NCBI RefSeq assembly: GCF_029961185.1
Contig: NZ_JASBQQ010000002.1
Location: 248,001-312,000 of the forward strand
Length of the DNA stretch: 64,000 bases
Origin: Albidovulum aestuarii
GTDB lineage: Bacteria > Pseudomonadota > Alphaproteobacteria > Rhodobacterales > Rhodobacteraceae
Reading direction: 5' to 3'
Positions within the stretch are counted from its first letter, which is position 1. Each line of letters opens with the position of its first letter. The position numbers and the translations under genes were made by a program. Of the stretch, positions 1 to 8,097 are shown in pieces. The notes under the pieces are model-generated. The model ran no database searches, was not told the DNA's origin, and worked only from the letters and a program-made list of their open reading frames with translations.

Positions 1-345
1 CTTGTGAAAGATCTTCTCCGCCCCCTCGAAACACAGATAGGCGCCGCCGAGCATCAGCAACGGCGTGATCAGCCAGGGGGCGAAGGAATTCATCAGCATC
101 GCAGCGGGAAGAAGGATCACGAGCTTGTTGAACAGCGACCCCTTGGTGATCTTCCAGATGATCGGCAGTTCGCGCTTTGCCTCGAACCCATGGACATATT
201 TCGGCGTCACCGCGGCGTCGTCGATGACGACGCCCGCCGCCTTCGAACCCGCCTTGGCCGCCATGCCTGCGACGTCGTCAACGCTCGCCGCCGCGACCTT
301 GGCGATGGCCGCCACGTCGTCCAGAAGTGCAAGTAAACCGCTCAT
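1..345 (-). CDS. DUF808 family membrane protein (3' part cut by window edge)
   Basis: Reading leftwards from the ATG at 345 gives MSGLLALLDDVAAIAKVAAA, the N-terminal signature of DUF808 (YedI-type) inner-membrane proteins. It continues with TPKYVHGFEAKRELPIIWKI and a hydrophobic stretch LLPAAMLMNSFAPWLITPLL before running off the window after 115 codons. Full-length members are around 300 residues, so roughly the first third is present. The biochemical role of the family is not known. The gene points away from the gap genes, so 346-585 is a divergent intergenic region. Confidence 0.88.
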   Translation of the reverse strand, partial: MSGLLALLDDVAAIAKVAAASVDDVAGMAAKAGSKAAGVVIDDAAVTPKYVHGFEAKRELPIIWKITKGSLFNKLVILLPAAMLMNSFAPWLITPLLMLGGAYLCFEGAEKIFHK

Positions 346-455
346 ACCCGTCCCGCTCAGATGAAACCTGCCTGCAACCTAGCGGATCGGTGGCCTGTGG
401 CAAGGCGATGCCGGATTCGCACATAGTTGTGTCGCCCCTGCCCAATTGTGCCGCC

Positions 456-489
456 TGTTTTCGCTAACACCAGCCTGTTTCCGCTAACA
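456..489. promoter_or_regulatory. Two tandem LacI/CceR-type operator-like palindromes upstream of gap1
   Basis: TGTTTTCGCTAACA (456-469) and TGTTTCCGCTAACA (476-489) are two near-copies of the palindrome TGTTAGCGCTAACA, spaced 20 bp centre to centre. They sit 97-130 bp upstream of the gap1 start. The consensus TGTTANCGNTAACA is, from memory, that of the LacI-family central carbon regulator CceR of Rhodobacter sphaeroides. A third copy lies before gap2. Binding is inferred. Confidence 0.55.
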
Positions 490-585
490 TATTGAATTAA
501 TGTGTTTTATAGGCAGTCTGATTTTGATATTCGGGGCGGAAGGCGCGGGACGCAGGACCGCCGCATCATCGGACAGGAGACGCAT

Positions 586-1590
586 ATGACGGTCACGATC
601 GGCATCAACGGCTTCGGGCGCATCGGGCGCTGCACGCTGGCCCATATCGCGGAAGCGGCGCGCAATGACGTGCAGGTCGTCAAGATCAACGCCACCGGCC
701 CGATCGAGACCAACGCGCATTTGCTGAAATACGATTCGGTCCATGGCCGCTTCTCGGGTCCGGTAAAGGTCGCGGGCAATACGCTCGACCTTGGCCGCTG
801 GCCGATCGAGGTGATGTCGACCTATAACCCCGATGAGCTGGACTGGGACGGCGTCGATGTCGTCCTCGAATGCACCGGCAAATTCAACGACCGTGACAAG
901 GCCGCCGTACACCTGACGCGCGGCGCGAAGCGGGTGCTGGTGTCGGCGCCCGCCAAACGCGCTGACAAGACCGTCGTCTACGGCGTGAACCACCGCGAGT
1001 TGAAGGCCGACCACCTTGTCGTCTCGAACGGGTCCTGCACGACGAACTGCCTCGCGCCGCTCGCCAAGGTGCTTAACGACGCCATCGGTATCGAGTCGGG
1101 CATCATGACGACGATCCACAGCTATACCGGCGACCAGCCGACGCTCGACCGGCGCCACAACGACCTTTACCGCGCCCGTGCCGCCGCGATGGCGATGATC
1201 CCGACCTCGACCGGGGCCGCCAAGGCGCTTGGCGAAGTGCTGCCGGAGCTTTCGGGCAAGCTCGACGGCACCGCGATCCGCGTGCCGACGCCGAACGTTT
1301 CCGCCGTCGACCTGACCTTCCAGGCGGGCAAGGACGTGACCGTGGCGGACGTGAACGAAATCGTAAGGGAAGCCGCGGCAGGTTATATGGGCATGGTCCT
1401 TTCCTATGATCCGGAGCCCAAGGTCTCGATCGACTTCAACCACACCCCCTATTCGTCTATCTTCGCGCCGGACCAGACCAAGGTCGTGGGCGGGCGCACC
1501 GTCCGGGTTCTCGCCTGGTACGACAATGAATGGGGCTTCTCCTGCCGGATGGCCGACGTGGCCGGTGCGATGGGGCGGCTCCTGCAATAA
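586..1590 (+). CDS. gap: Glyceraldehyde-3-phosphate dehydrogenase, type I (predicted NADP-tolerant paralogue)
   Basis: Phosphorylating GAPDH of 334 residues, normal length. It has the Rossmann motif [10 protein letters not shown] (6-15), the catalytic Cys151 in SNGSCTTNC and His178 in [10 protein letters not shown]. The start at 586 follows an AGGAGA ribosome site; an in-frame ATG further up lacks one. The residue after KIN that fixes NAD preference in classical GAPDH (Asp) is Ala36 here, and the usual Leu-Pro pair near 189-190 is Arg-Arg. This resembles gluconeogenic, NADP-using GapB enzymes, while the paralogue at 1863 keeps Asp. Gene function is sure from sequence; coenzyme preference is inference. 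Confidence 0.93.
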   Translation: MTVTIGINGFGRIGRCTLAHIAEAARNDVQVVKINATGPIETNAHLLKYDSVHGRFSGPVKVAGNTLDLGRWPIEVMSTYNPDELDWDGVDVVLECTGKFNDRDKAAVHLTRGAKRVLVSAPAKRADKTVVYGVNHRELKADHLVVSNGSCTTNCLAPLAKVLNDAIGIESGIMTTIHSYTGDQPTLDRRHNDLYRARAAAMAMIPTSTGAAKALGEVLPELSGKLDGTAIRVPTPNVSAVDLTFQAGKDVTVADVNEIVREAAAGYMGMVLSYDPEPKVSIDFNHTPYSSIFAPDQTKVVGGRTVRVLAWYDNEWGFSCRMADVAGAMGRLLQ

Positions 1591-1621
1591 GGAGCCCCGG
1601 GGGGCCTTAGCGCCCCCGCCC

Positions 1622-1765
1622 ATGACCAACAGGATCGCCTTTGTCCTTCTGGCGCTGATCGTGGCGTTCTTCGTGGTCGACTATCTATGGCTTGACCTCG
1701 GCGCGCCCGTGTTCCTCGGGCGCAAATTCATCGCATTCATCGAATTTCTCGCCTTCTGGCGGTGA
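1622..1765 (+). CDS. Small single-pass membrane protein between the gap genes
   Basis: A 47-codon ORF starting MTNRIAFVLL 31 bp after gap1 stops. One hydrophobic helix spans about residues 4-20 (ALIVAFFVVDYLWL), followed by a basic-aromatic tail ending in FLAFWR. I recall similar peptides between tandem gap genes in other Rhodobacterales, sometimes mislabelled GAPDH, which supports it being real. It has no known function. Its position suggests cotranscription with gap1. Confidence 0.6.
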   Translation: MTNRIAFVLLALIVAFFVVDYLWLDLGAPVFLGRKFIAFIEFLAFWR

Positions 1766-1805
1766 GACCGCTACTCTGCGGTTGACCTTTTGCTTTTATT
1801 GACGA

Positions 1806-1819
1806 TGTTAGCGCAAACA
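1806..1819. promoter_or_regulatory. LacI/CceR-type operator-like palindrome upstream of gap2
   Basis: TGTTAGCGCAAACA differs from the perfect palindrome TGTTAGCGCTAACA at one position. It lies 44-57 bp upstream of the gap2 ATG and matches the two sites before gap1, suggesting common control of both paralogues by a sugar-phosphate-sensing LacI-type repressor. Inferred. Confidence 0.55.
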
Positions 1820-1862
1820 TGTGCCGCCGGGCCAGGCGGGATGAGCTTTGGAGGAAAGAGAC

Positions 1863-2864
1863 ATGACGGTGAAGGTAGCCATCAACGGCTTCGGACGCAT
1901 CGGGCGGAACGTTCTCCGGGCGATCATCGAATCCGGCCGCAAGGATATCGAGGTCATCGCGATCAACGATCTGGGTCCGGTGGAGACCAATGCCCACCTC
2001 TTGCGCTTCGATAGTGTCCATGGCCGGTTCCCGGCCGAGGTAAAAACGACCGAAACCACGATTGATGTCGGTCGCGGCCCGATCGCGGTGACGGCTTTGC
2101 GCAATCCAGCCGACCTGCCCTGGGCCGATGTCGATGTCGTATTGGAATGCACCGGTATCTTCACCTCGAAGGAGGCCTGCCAGGCACATCTGGAAAACGG
2201 CTCGTCCCGTGTTCTGATCTCAGCCCCCGGCAAGGATGCCGACAAGACTATCGTTTACGGTGTGAACCACACCTCGCTGACGAAGAACGATATCGTTGTC
2301 TCGAACGCCTCCTGCACGACGAACTGCCTGTCGCCGGTGGCCAAGGTTCTGAATGATGCGATCGGTATCTCCAAGGGCTTCATGACGACGATCCATTCCT
2401 ATACCGGCGACCAGCCGACGCTTGATACGATGCATAAGGACATGTACCGCGCGCGGGCTGCGGCCCTGTCGATGATCCCGACCTCAACGGGCGCGGCAAA
2501 GGCGGTGGGGCTGGTTCTGCCGGAACTCAACGGCAAGCTCGACGGTGTGGCCATCCGGGTGCCGACGCCCAATGTCTCGGTCGTCGATCTCGTCTTCGAA
2601 GCGGCCCGCGATACCAGCGTCGAGGAGATCAATGCCGCGATCAAGGCGGCCGCCGACGGCAAGCTGAAGGGCATCCTCGGCTATACGGAACACCCCAATG
2701 TTTCGTCCGATTTCAACCACGACCCGCATTCCTCGGTGTTCCACATGGATCAGACCAAGGTGATGGAGGGCCGGATGTGCCGGATCCTCAGCTGGTACGA
2801 CAATGAATGGGGGTTCTCCAACCGGATGTCGGACACGGCCGTAGCGATGGGCAAGCTGATCTGA
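1863..2864 (+). CDS. gap: Glyceraldehyde-3-phosphate dehydrogenase, type I (NAD-type paralogue)
   Basis: A second GAPDH, 333 residues, colinear with the first copy. It shows [10 protein letters not shown] at the N-terminus, catalytic Cys151 in SNASCTTNC and His178. The NAD-selecting Asp36 is present in AINDLGP, as in standard glycolytic enzymes. A GGAGG ribosome site precedes the ATG at 1863. A strong terminator follows at 2886. Two adjacent GAPDHs that differ at the coenzyme-selecting residue suggest a split between glycolytic and gluconeogenic or NADPH-linked flux, but activity data would be needed to say which copy does which. Confidence 0.94.
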   Translation: MTVKVAINGFGRIGRNVLRAIIESGRKDIEVIAINDLGPVETNAHLLRFDSVHGRFPAEVKTTETTIDVGRGPIAVTALRNPADLPWADVDVVLECTGIFTSKEACQAHLENGSSRVLISAPGKDADKTIVYGVNHTSLTKNDIVVSNASCTTNCLSPVAKVLNDAIGISKGFMTTIHSYTGDQPTLDTMHKDMYRARAAALSMIPTSTGAAKAVGLVLPELNGKLDGVAIRVPTPNVSVVDLVFEAARDTSVEEINAAIKAAADGKLKGILGYTEHPNVSSDFNHDPHSSVFHMDQTKVMEGRMCRILSWYDNEWGFSNRMSDTAVAMGKLI

Positions 2865-2885
2865 CCGGTCACACCGGGCAACGAA

Positions 2886-2911
2886 AAAGGGAGGGGTCGC
2901 CCCCTCCCTTT
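2886..2911. terminator. Terminator between gap2 and the VPLPA-CTERM gene
   Basis: AAAGGGAGGGG pairs with CCCCTCCCTTT around a 4-nt loop, with flanking A and T bases on both sides. It lies between convergent genes ending at 2864 and 2933 and could stop both transcripts. Confidence 0.8.
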
Positions 2912-2932
2912 AAATCATAGTCTAGCTACCTG

Positions 2933-3595
2933 TCAGGCTGTCCGACGACGACGCGCAATGGTCAGCGCCCCAAGTCCGGCCACCATCAACCATCCGGCCG
3001 CGGGCAGCGGTACGGGCGGTGTGTTCACGAAGGATTCCGAACCGCCATTGGCAAAGCCCTGCACATGGATGCCCACCCGCAGAGACCCGGACTGATCACC
3101 ACCAAGATTCAGAGCGGCGATCACATCGGCAAAGGTAGCGCCGGAAATAAGGTTCCAGACGATGGTCAACCATTCGCCAGGATTGACGCCATTCGGTTGT
3201 GCCGGCGCATTGCTGTCGGCCGAAGCCCCCGACGGGCTGACGGTAAACCCGATCGTGTTGCCACCGGGAAGATTGCCGGGATTGGCACCTTGCGAGAATG
3301 ACACGCCCGAGGACGAGGTGATCGCCCCCATCGTGCCGAGCAGCGAGGCCTGATCGTCCCAGTAGACATCGGTAATTGACGAGGCCAGCGGCCCCGAATT
3401 GTTGAACGTGAAAGAAACCGTGCCCGACCCGCTGTCGAGCACATCCATTGTCAATTGCGTCTGACCGGTGGTGACATTCGCTGTCGAGTTCGACGTGACA
3501 CCGGTGAAATTGTAGGTCACTGCGTGTGCAGCGACCGCTGAAACAGCCAACACAACCGCGGCAAGCGCAGCCGAAAGGCTTTTCTTAACACCCAT
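2933..3595 (-). CDS. VPLPA-CTERM sorting-domain exported protein
   Basis: A 220-residue secreted protein. It has an N-terminal signal peptide (GVKKSLSAALAAVVLAVSAV, cleavage near AHA), a Ser/Thr/Gly/Asn-rich middle of likely beta structure, and a C-terminal tripartite sorting tag: PVPLPAAGW, a hydrophobic helix and RRRRTA. That tag is the VPLPA-CTERM signal recognised by a dedicated exosortase, so the protein is probably processed and linked to surface or extracellular polysaccharide. The start at 3595 is chosen because GGAGGGG sits just upstream; the ATG at 3607 would overlap it. No exosortase gene is in the window. The middle domain is not recognised. Confidence 0.85.
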   Translation of the reverse strand: MGVKKSLSAALAAVVLAVSAVAAHAVTYNFTGVTSNSTANVTTGQTQLTMDVLDSGSGTVSFTFNNSGPLASSITDVYWDDQASLLGTMGAITSSSGVSFSQGANPGNLPGGNTIGFTVSPSGASADSNAPAQPNGVNPGEWLTIVWNLISGATFADVIAALNLGGDQSGSLRVGIHVQGFANGGSESFVNTPPVPLPAAGWLMVAGLGALTIARRRRTA

Positions 3596-3640
3596 CCACC
3601 CCTCCATTTAGAGGCACCCGCCTCTGCCATATTTTTACCA

Positions 3641-3667
3641 CATTTCCATGCGGCCACCATGGAAATG
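3641..3667. promoter_or_regulatory. Inverted repeat upstream of the VPLPA-CTERM gene
   Basis: CATTTCCATG (3641-3650) and CATGGAAATG (3658-3667) are perfect 10-bp arms around a 7-bp spacer, 46 bp upstream of the start at 3595. This could be an operator; no regulator is identified. Confidence 0.4.
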
Positions 3668-3895
3668 TTATGCGCATCACGCCGTTCATCTGGCGTTCAT
3701 CCTGGCCCAATTGAGCGAAATAGTTATACGCACAATCGCCGCCTTTTTACGAGCATTGTATCCAATTCATGCACAGAGCAGCGCCCCGCTCTTTTGTCCG
3801 GACAGGCTCGTGAGCACGAATCACTCCTCTGTTCCAATAGAGGCACGGTTCCGGTGGCCGCTAATTCGCCCTTGCAAAAGTTGCGAAACAATTAG

Positions 3896-3915
3896 AATTT
3901 AACAAGCGTTCAATT
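3896..3915. promoter_or_regulatory. Imperfect palindrome before the valine operon
   Basis: AATTTAAC and GTTCAATT form arms (7 of 8 paired) around AAGC, ending 19 bp before the acyl-CoA dehydrogenase ATG. The position fits a repressor site overlapping the promoter or leader. The regulator is unknown. Confidence 0.35.
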
Positions 3916-3934
3916 CATCTCGATGGAGGCCGGA

Positions 3935-5080
3935 ATGGACTTCGCCCTGAGCGACGAACAGCAAGCGATCTTTGACATGGCGCGGGCTTTCGGTGCGTCT
4001 GAGATCGCCCCCCATGCACGTGATTGGGAAAAGGCCGGGACGATTCCGAAGGAGCTTTGGCCGAAAGTCGCAGAGCTTGGCCTTGGCGGCATCTATGTCG
4101 GCGAGGATCATGGTGGGTCGGGCCTCTCGCGGCTCGACGCGACCTTGGTCTTCGAGGCGCTCGCGATGGCCTGCCCGGCCGTGGGATCGTTCCTGTCGAT
4201 CCACAATATGTGCGGCGGCATGATCGACAAGTTCGGCTCGGACGAAGCCAAGGCTAAATGGCTGCCCGGCCTCATCTCGATGGAGAAGGTGTTCTCCTAT
4301 TGCCTGACCGAGCCCGGGTCAGGATCGGACGCGGCGGCGCTACGGACAAAAGCGGAGCGGACGAACGAGGGCTGGAAGCTCAACGGCGCCAAGGCCTTCA
4401 TCTCGGGCGGGTCCTATTCAGATGCGTACCTGACCATGGTCCGCACCGGCGAGGACGGACCCAAGGGCATTTCGGCTGTGATTGTGGAGGCTGGAACGCC
4501 CGGACTGTCCTACGGGGCGCTGGAAGACAAGATGGGCTGGCGCGCGCAGCCCACCTCACAGGTGCAGTTCGACGATTGCGTGATCCCGGCCGAAAACTTT
4601 CTGGGCGAAGAGGGCAAGGGGTTCACATATGCCATGGCCGGACTTGATGGCGGGCGGCTCAACATCGCGGCCTCGGCCCTTGGCGGGGCGCAGGCGGCGC
4701 TCGACGCAACGCTCGCCTATATGGGCGAACGCAAGGCTTTCGGGAAATCGCTCGACCAGTTTCAGGCGCTGCAATTCCGGCTGGCGGAGCTGGAGGTCAA
4801 GCTGCAATCCTCCCGCACCTTCCTGCGCCAGGCGGCGTGGAAGCTGGACAACCGCGCACCGGATGCCACCAAGTTTTGCGCCATGGCCAAGCTGATGGTC
4901 ACCGACAATGCCTTCGACGTCGCCAATCAATCCCTTCAACTCCATGGCGGCTATGGCTACCTTGCCGATTACGGGATCGAAAAGATCGTGCGCGACTTGC
5001 GCGTGCATCAGATCCTTGAAGGCACGAATGAGATCATGCGGCTGATCGTCAGCCGCGCGATGCTGGCCGAGAGGGGCTGA
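3935..5080 (+). CDS. Acyl-CoA dehydrogenase, probably isobutyryl-CoA dehydrogenase
   Basis: A FAD-dependent acyl-CoA dehydrogenase of 381 residues. N-terminal helical domain begins MDFALSDEQQ; the FAD/substrate signature CLTEPGSGSDAAAL lies near 125; the catalytic Glu is in LEGTNEIMR near 362. Family members oxidise acyl-CoA to 2-enoyl-CoA and pass electrons to ETF. The two following genes encode the next valine-pathway enzymes, so isobutyryl-CoA is the likely substrate. The start at 3935 has a GGAGG site six bases upstream. TGATG overlap with the next gene shows translational coupling. Exact chain specificity is inferred from context. Confidence 0.88.
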   Translation: MDFALSDEQQAIFDMARAFGASEIAPHARDWEKAGTIPKELWPKVAELGLGGIYVGEDHGGSGLSRLDATLVFEALAMACPAVGSFLSIHNMCGGMIDKFGSDEAKAKWLPGLISMEKVFSYCLTEPGSGSDAAALRTKAERTNEGWKLNGAKAFISGGSYSDAYLTMVRTGEDGPKGISAVIVEAGTPGLSYGALEDKMGWRAQPTSQVQFDDCVIPAENFLGEEGKGFTYAMAGLDGGRLNIAASALGGAQAALDATLAYMGERKAFGKSLDQFQALQFRLAELEVKLQSSRTFLRQAAWKLDNRAPDATKFCAMAKLMVTDNAFDVANQSLQLHGGYGYLADYGIEKIVRDLRVHQILEGTNEIMRLIVSRAMLAERG

Positions 5081-6126
5081 TGGCCGATATTCACATCCGC
5101 AAAGAGGGCCGCGCGGGCCGGATCACGCTGAACCGTCCCAAGGCGCTCAATGCGTTGACCTATGAGATGTGCCTTGAAATTGATGCGGCACTGAAGCTTT
5201 GGTCGGATGACGCAGAGGTGGCGCTGGTTCTCTTCGATGCGGAGGGCGACCGCGCCTTCTGCGCAGGTGGCGACATCGCCGAGATGTATGAGACCGGGAC
5301 GCAGGGCGACTACGCCTATGGCCGTCGCTTCTGGGCCGACGAATACCGGATGAATGCCCGCATCGCGAGCTACCCCAAGCCGGTCGTCAGCCTGTTGCAG
5401 GGCTTCACCATGGGCGGCGGCGTCGGCGTCGGCTGCCATGGCAGCCACCGGATCGTCGGCGAAAGCTCCCAGATCGCCATGCCAGAATGCGGCATCGGCC
5501 TTATGCCGGATGTCGGCGGTTCCTTCCTTCTGGCGCTCGCGCCAGGGCGGCTGGGCGAATATCTCGGCACGACGGGCGCGCGGATGGGTCCGGCGGATGC
5601 GATCCTTGTAGGTTTCGCCGACCTCTTCGTGCCGGAGGCCGACTGGCCTGCGCTGATCTCGAAACTCATCGAAACCGGTGATGCGCAGGTCATTCTGGGC
5701 TACACATCACAACCACCGGAAGGTCGGTTCGCAGCTTTGCGGCCCGAGATCGACGCCCATTTCGCCGGTGAAACCGCAGGCGACATCCTGCGCGCGCTGC
5801 GTCATTCCGACAGCGCTTTTGCCGAGGAGGCGATGAAGGCCTTCACGCGCTCGGCCCCGCTCTCGGCCGCCTGCACGGTCGAGATGCTGCACCGGCTGCG
5901 CGGCGCGCCTTCGATGCGCCGCGCGCTGGAACTGGAATACCGCTTCACCTACCGTTCCATGGAACACGGCGATTTCATCGAGGGCATCCGGGCCGCGATC
6001 ATCGACAAGGACCGCAATCCACGCTGGCGGCACGACAGCGCCGAGGCCGTGTCGGGAATGGAAGTTTCAAAGATGCTGATGCCGCTCGGGGCACAGGCGC
6101 TCACATTCGAGGAGGAACTGGCATGA
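5080..6126 (+). CDS. 3-hydroxyisobutyryl-CoA hydrolase (enoyl-CoA hydratase/isomerase fold)
   Basis: A 348-residue crotonase-fold enzyme, longer than the typical hydratase of about 260, as expected for HIBCH. The oxyanion-hole segment CAGGDIAEM is at 61-69. GFTMGGGVGVG follows near 108. MPECGIGLMPDVGG (134-147) carries Glu136 and Asp144, which match the HIBCH active-site Glu and Asp. It would release 3-hydroxyisobutyrate from its CoA ester in valine breakdown. It overlaps the preceding stop by one base and the following gene by four bases, so the three are one operon. Some hydratase activity cannot be excluded. Confidence 0.9.
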   Translation: MADIHIRKEGRAGRITLNRPKALNALTYEMCLEIDAALKLWSDDAEVALVLFDAEGDRAFCAGGDIAEMYETGTQGDYAYGRRFWADEYRMNARIASYPKPVVSLLQGFTMGGGVGVGCHGSHRIVGESSQIAMPECGIGLMPDVGGSFLLALAPGRLGEYLGTTGARMGPADAILVGFADLFVPEADWPALISKLIETGDAQVILGYTSQPPEGRFAALRPEIDAHFAGETAGDILRALRHSDSAFAEEAMKAFTRSAPLSAACTVEMLHRLRGAPSMRRALELEYRFTYRSMEHGDFIEGIRAAIIDKDRNPRWRHDSAEAVSGMEVSKMLMPLGAQALTFEEELA

Positions 6127-6995
6127 AGATCGGCTTTATCGGCCTTGGCAATATGGGTGCGCCGATGGCGAAGAACCTCGTCGCGGCGGGCCATGACGTG
6201 ACCGGCCATGACATTCACGCGCCGATGCCCGACGGCGTTATCGCCGCGATCAGCGCGGCGGGGGCGGCGAAGGATGCCGATGTCGTCATCACCATGCTGC
6301 CCAACGGCGCCATCCTGCGCGCCGTGGCCGACGACCTGATCCCGGCGATGAAACAGGGCGCAGTTCTCTGCGACTGCTCGACGGTCGATGTCGAAAGCGC
6401 CCGCGCCGTGGCCGAACAGGCGGCCAAAGCCGGGGTTCTGGCCATCGACGCGCCGGTCTCGGGCGGGATCGGCGGCGCGGCGGCGGGCACGCTGACCTTC
6501 ATGGCGGGAGGGTCGGATGAGGCATTCGCCATCGTCAAACCGCTCTTCGACATCATGGGACAGAAGGCCGTCCATTGCGGCGCCTCAGGGGCCGGACAAG
6601 CCGCGAAGATCTGTAACAACATGATCCTCGGCGTCACCATGATCGCCACCTGCGAGGCCTTCGCCCTGGCCGACAAGCTGGGCCTCGACCGGCAGAAGAT
6701 GTTCGATGTCGTCTCCACCTCCTCGGGCTATTCCTGGACGATGAACGCCTACTGCCCCGCCCCGGGCGTCGGGCCGCAGTCACCTGCCGATAACGGCTAC
6801 AAACCCGGTTTCGCCGCCGAACTGATGCTGAAAGACCTGCGCCTTTCCCAGCAGGCGGCGGAGGCGGCCGATGCTGATACGCCCATGGGTCACCTCGCAG
6901 CGTTGCTCTATGAGACCTTCGTCGAAAACGAAGGCGGCCAGGGCATGGATTTTTCGGCCATGCTGCCGCGGTTCGAAAAACGCCATCGCGGCTGA
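6123..6995 (+). CDS. mmsB: 3-hydroxyisobutyrate dehydrogenase
   Basis: A 290-residue beta-hydroxyacid dehydrogenase. It has the NAD-binding GFIGLGNMGAPMAKNL at the N-terminus, substrate-binding DAPVSGGIGGAAAGTL (109-124) and the catalytic Lys162 in GAGQAAKICNN. It oxidises 3-hydroxyisobutyrate to methylmalonate semialdehyde. ATGA overlap with the hydrolase places it third in the valine operon. The next enzyme, methylmalonate semialdehyde dehydrogenase, is not in the window. Confidence 0.93.
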   Translation: MKIGFIGLGNMGAPMAKNLVAAGHDVTGHDIHAPMPDGVIAAISAAGAAKDADVVITMLPNGAILRAVADDLIPAMKQGAVLCDCSTVDVESARAVAEQAAKAGVLAIDAPVSGGIGGAAAGTLTFMAGGSDEAFAIVKPLFDIMGQKAVHCGASGAGQAAKICNNMILGVTMIATCEAFALADKLGLDRQKMFDVVSTSSGYSWTMNAYCPAPGVGPQSPADNGYKPGFAAELMLKDLRLSQQAAEAADADTPMGHLAALLYETFVENEGGQGMDFSAMLPRFEKRHRG

Positions 6996-7082
6996 TTTCC
7001 GCGCAGTGGCGGAGATGTGAGTGACCTTTGGCGCAGGGCTGGGCTATAGGAAGGGCGATAATGTCCTTGTCCGGGGTATCCA

Positions 7083-7415
7083 ATGAAATCGGTTCTTGTA
7101 TTCGCCGCCCTAAGCCTTGGCGCGCTCGCCCTGCCCGCTCATGCCGGCAACGGCCATTGCCCGCCGGGGCTCGCCAAGAAATCGCCTGCCTGCATCCCGC
7201 CCGGTCAGGCGAAGAAGCATTACGGGGCACCGCGCATCGGCAACCGGGTCAGCGACTACGACTATCACTTGATCCGCTATCCCGACCGCTACAACCTGCC
7301 GCCGCTGCGGCGCGGCGAGCGGTATTATGTGATCGACGGCCAGATTCTGCGGGTCAATCAGGAAACCCGCGAGATCCTCGATTTCATCCGCGCGACGGCC
7401 GCGCTTCTGGATTGA
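7083..7415 (+). CDS. RcnB-like small periplasmic protein
   Basis: 110 residues with a clear signal peptide (MKSVLVFAALSLGALALPAHA) followed by a Cys pair and Pro-Gly-Lys-rich segment. The C-terminal half, with LPPLRRGERYYVIDGQILRV, resembles the RcnB (nickel/cobalt homeostasis) repeat found in many small proteobacterial exported proteins. In Rhodobacterales such proteins are sometimes mislabelled excinuclease subunit A. A metal role is not shown by the sequence. It is followed 25 bp later by a Crp/Fnr regulator. Confidence 0.7.
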   Translation: MKSVLVFAALSLGALALPAHAGNGHCPPGLAKKSPACIPPGQAKKHYGAPRIGNRVSDYDYHLIRYPDRYNLPPLRRGERYYVIDGQILRVNQETREILDFIRATAALLD

Positions 7416-7440
7416 TCCGCTTGCGGCGCGGTTATCAGAC

Positions 7441-8097
7441 ATGAGCGGCTGGACACCGGACGCGGCGGGTCTGGAGGCGCTTGAGCCAACCGCACGCGCG
7501 CGGCTCGACCTGCTGCACCCGGTGCGACTCGCACGCGGCACACCACTCTTTCATCCCGGCGACAGCGCCAAGGGCTTCGTCGTCGTGCTGGAGGGGCGCG
7601 TCGAGGTCTTCCTGACGGGCCCTACGGGGCGCGACATCCTGCTCTATGCAGTCGAACCGGGCGGCAGTTGCGTGCAGACGACGCTCGGCCTTCTGGGCGG
7701 CGAGGCCTATTCCGGCGAGGCGGTCGTTGCGAGCGATTGCCGGCTCGTGCTGATCCCGAAAGCGGAGTTCCTGTCGCTCATGGATCATTCCGCCGCGTTC
7801 CGGGGCTTCGTCTTCACCGCCTTCGCGGTGCGGATGCAGGGCATGCTGCACGTCCTCGAACGCGTGGCCTTCCAACGGGTCGAAAGCCGCCTAGCACAGG
7901 CGCTTCTCGACCGGGCCGAGGGCGACATGGTTCAGGCCACCCATCAGGAGCTTGCAACCGCCATCGGCTCGGCGCGCGAGGTAGTGTCGCGACGGCTGGA
8001 AGGGTTCGGGCGGTCGGGCTGGGTCAGGACCGAACGCGGTACTGTGCGGATCGTGGATGAGTGCGCCCTGCGGCGACTTGCCGCAGCTGCGGAGTAA
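7441..8097 (+). CDS. Crp/Fnr family transcriptional regulator
   Basis: 218 residues. A cyclic-nucleotide-binding-type beta barrel covers roughly 25-115 (TPLFHPGDSAKGFVVVLEGR), a long dimerisation helix follows, and a C-terminal winged helix-turn-helix is at about 160-210 (THQELATAIGSAREVVSRRL). There is no N-terminal Cys cluster of the Fnr type, so it is unlikely to be an iron-sulfur oxygen sensor. A perfect palindrome lies immediately after its stop codon and before the DUF2892 gene, making that gene its probable target. The effector is unknown. Confidence 0.85.
   Translation: MSGWTPDAAGLEALEPTARARLDLLHPVRLARGTPLFHPGDSAKGFVVVLEGRVEVFLTGPTGRDILLYAVEPGGSCVQTTLGLLGGEAYSGEAVVASDCRLVLIPKAEFLSLMDHSAAFRGFVFTAFAVRMQGMLHVLERVAFQRVESRLAQALLDRAEGDMVQATHQELATAIGSAREVVSRRLEGFGRSGWVRTERGTVRIVDECALRRLAAAAE

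Larger units (their letters stand above)
3596..3934. other. AT-richer intergenic region with two inverted repeats
   Basis: 339 bp without a credible gene, between divergent genes. It is visibly richer in A and T than its surroundings. Seen in it: an inverted repeat at 3641-3667 upstream of the VPLPA-CTERM gene and a palindrome-like element at 3896-3915 upstream of the valine operon. Short open frames here have no ribosome site or recognisable product. Confidence 0.7.

Noticed and set aside
4-364. Plus-strand frames at the left edge
   Set aside because: The minus strand encodes a clear DUF808 N-terminus over the same bases.
484-1629. Long open frame antisense to gap1
   Set aside because: Arg/His/Asp-rich translation with no family features, fully overlapping a certain GAPDH gene; an artefact of GC-rich codon use. 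The same applies to long frames opposite uvrA (9719-10771), lpdA (13354-14607), the M23 gene (22598-23797), mrcA/amiC (28336-29688) and fabG/fabD (62313-63557).
3648-3902. Two short frames in the 3.6-3.9 kb gap
   Set aside because: No ribosome site, no recognisable protein features and overlap with inverted repeats.
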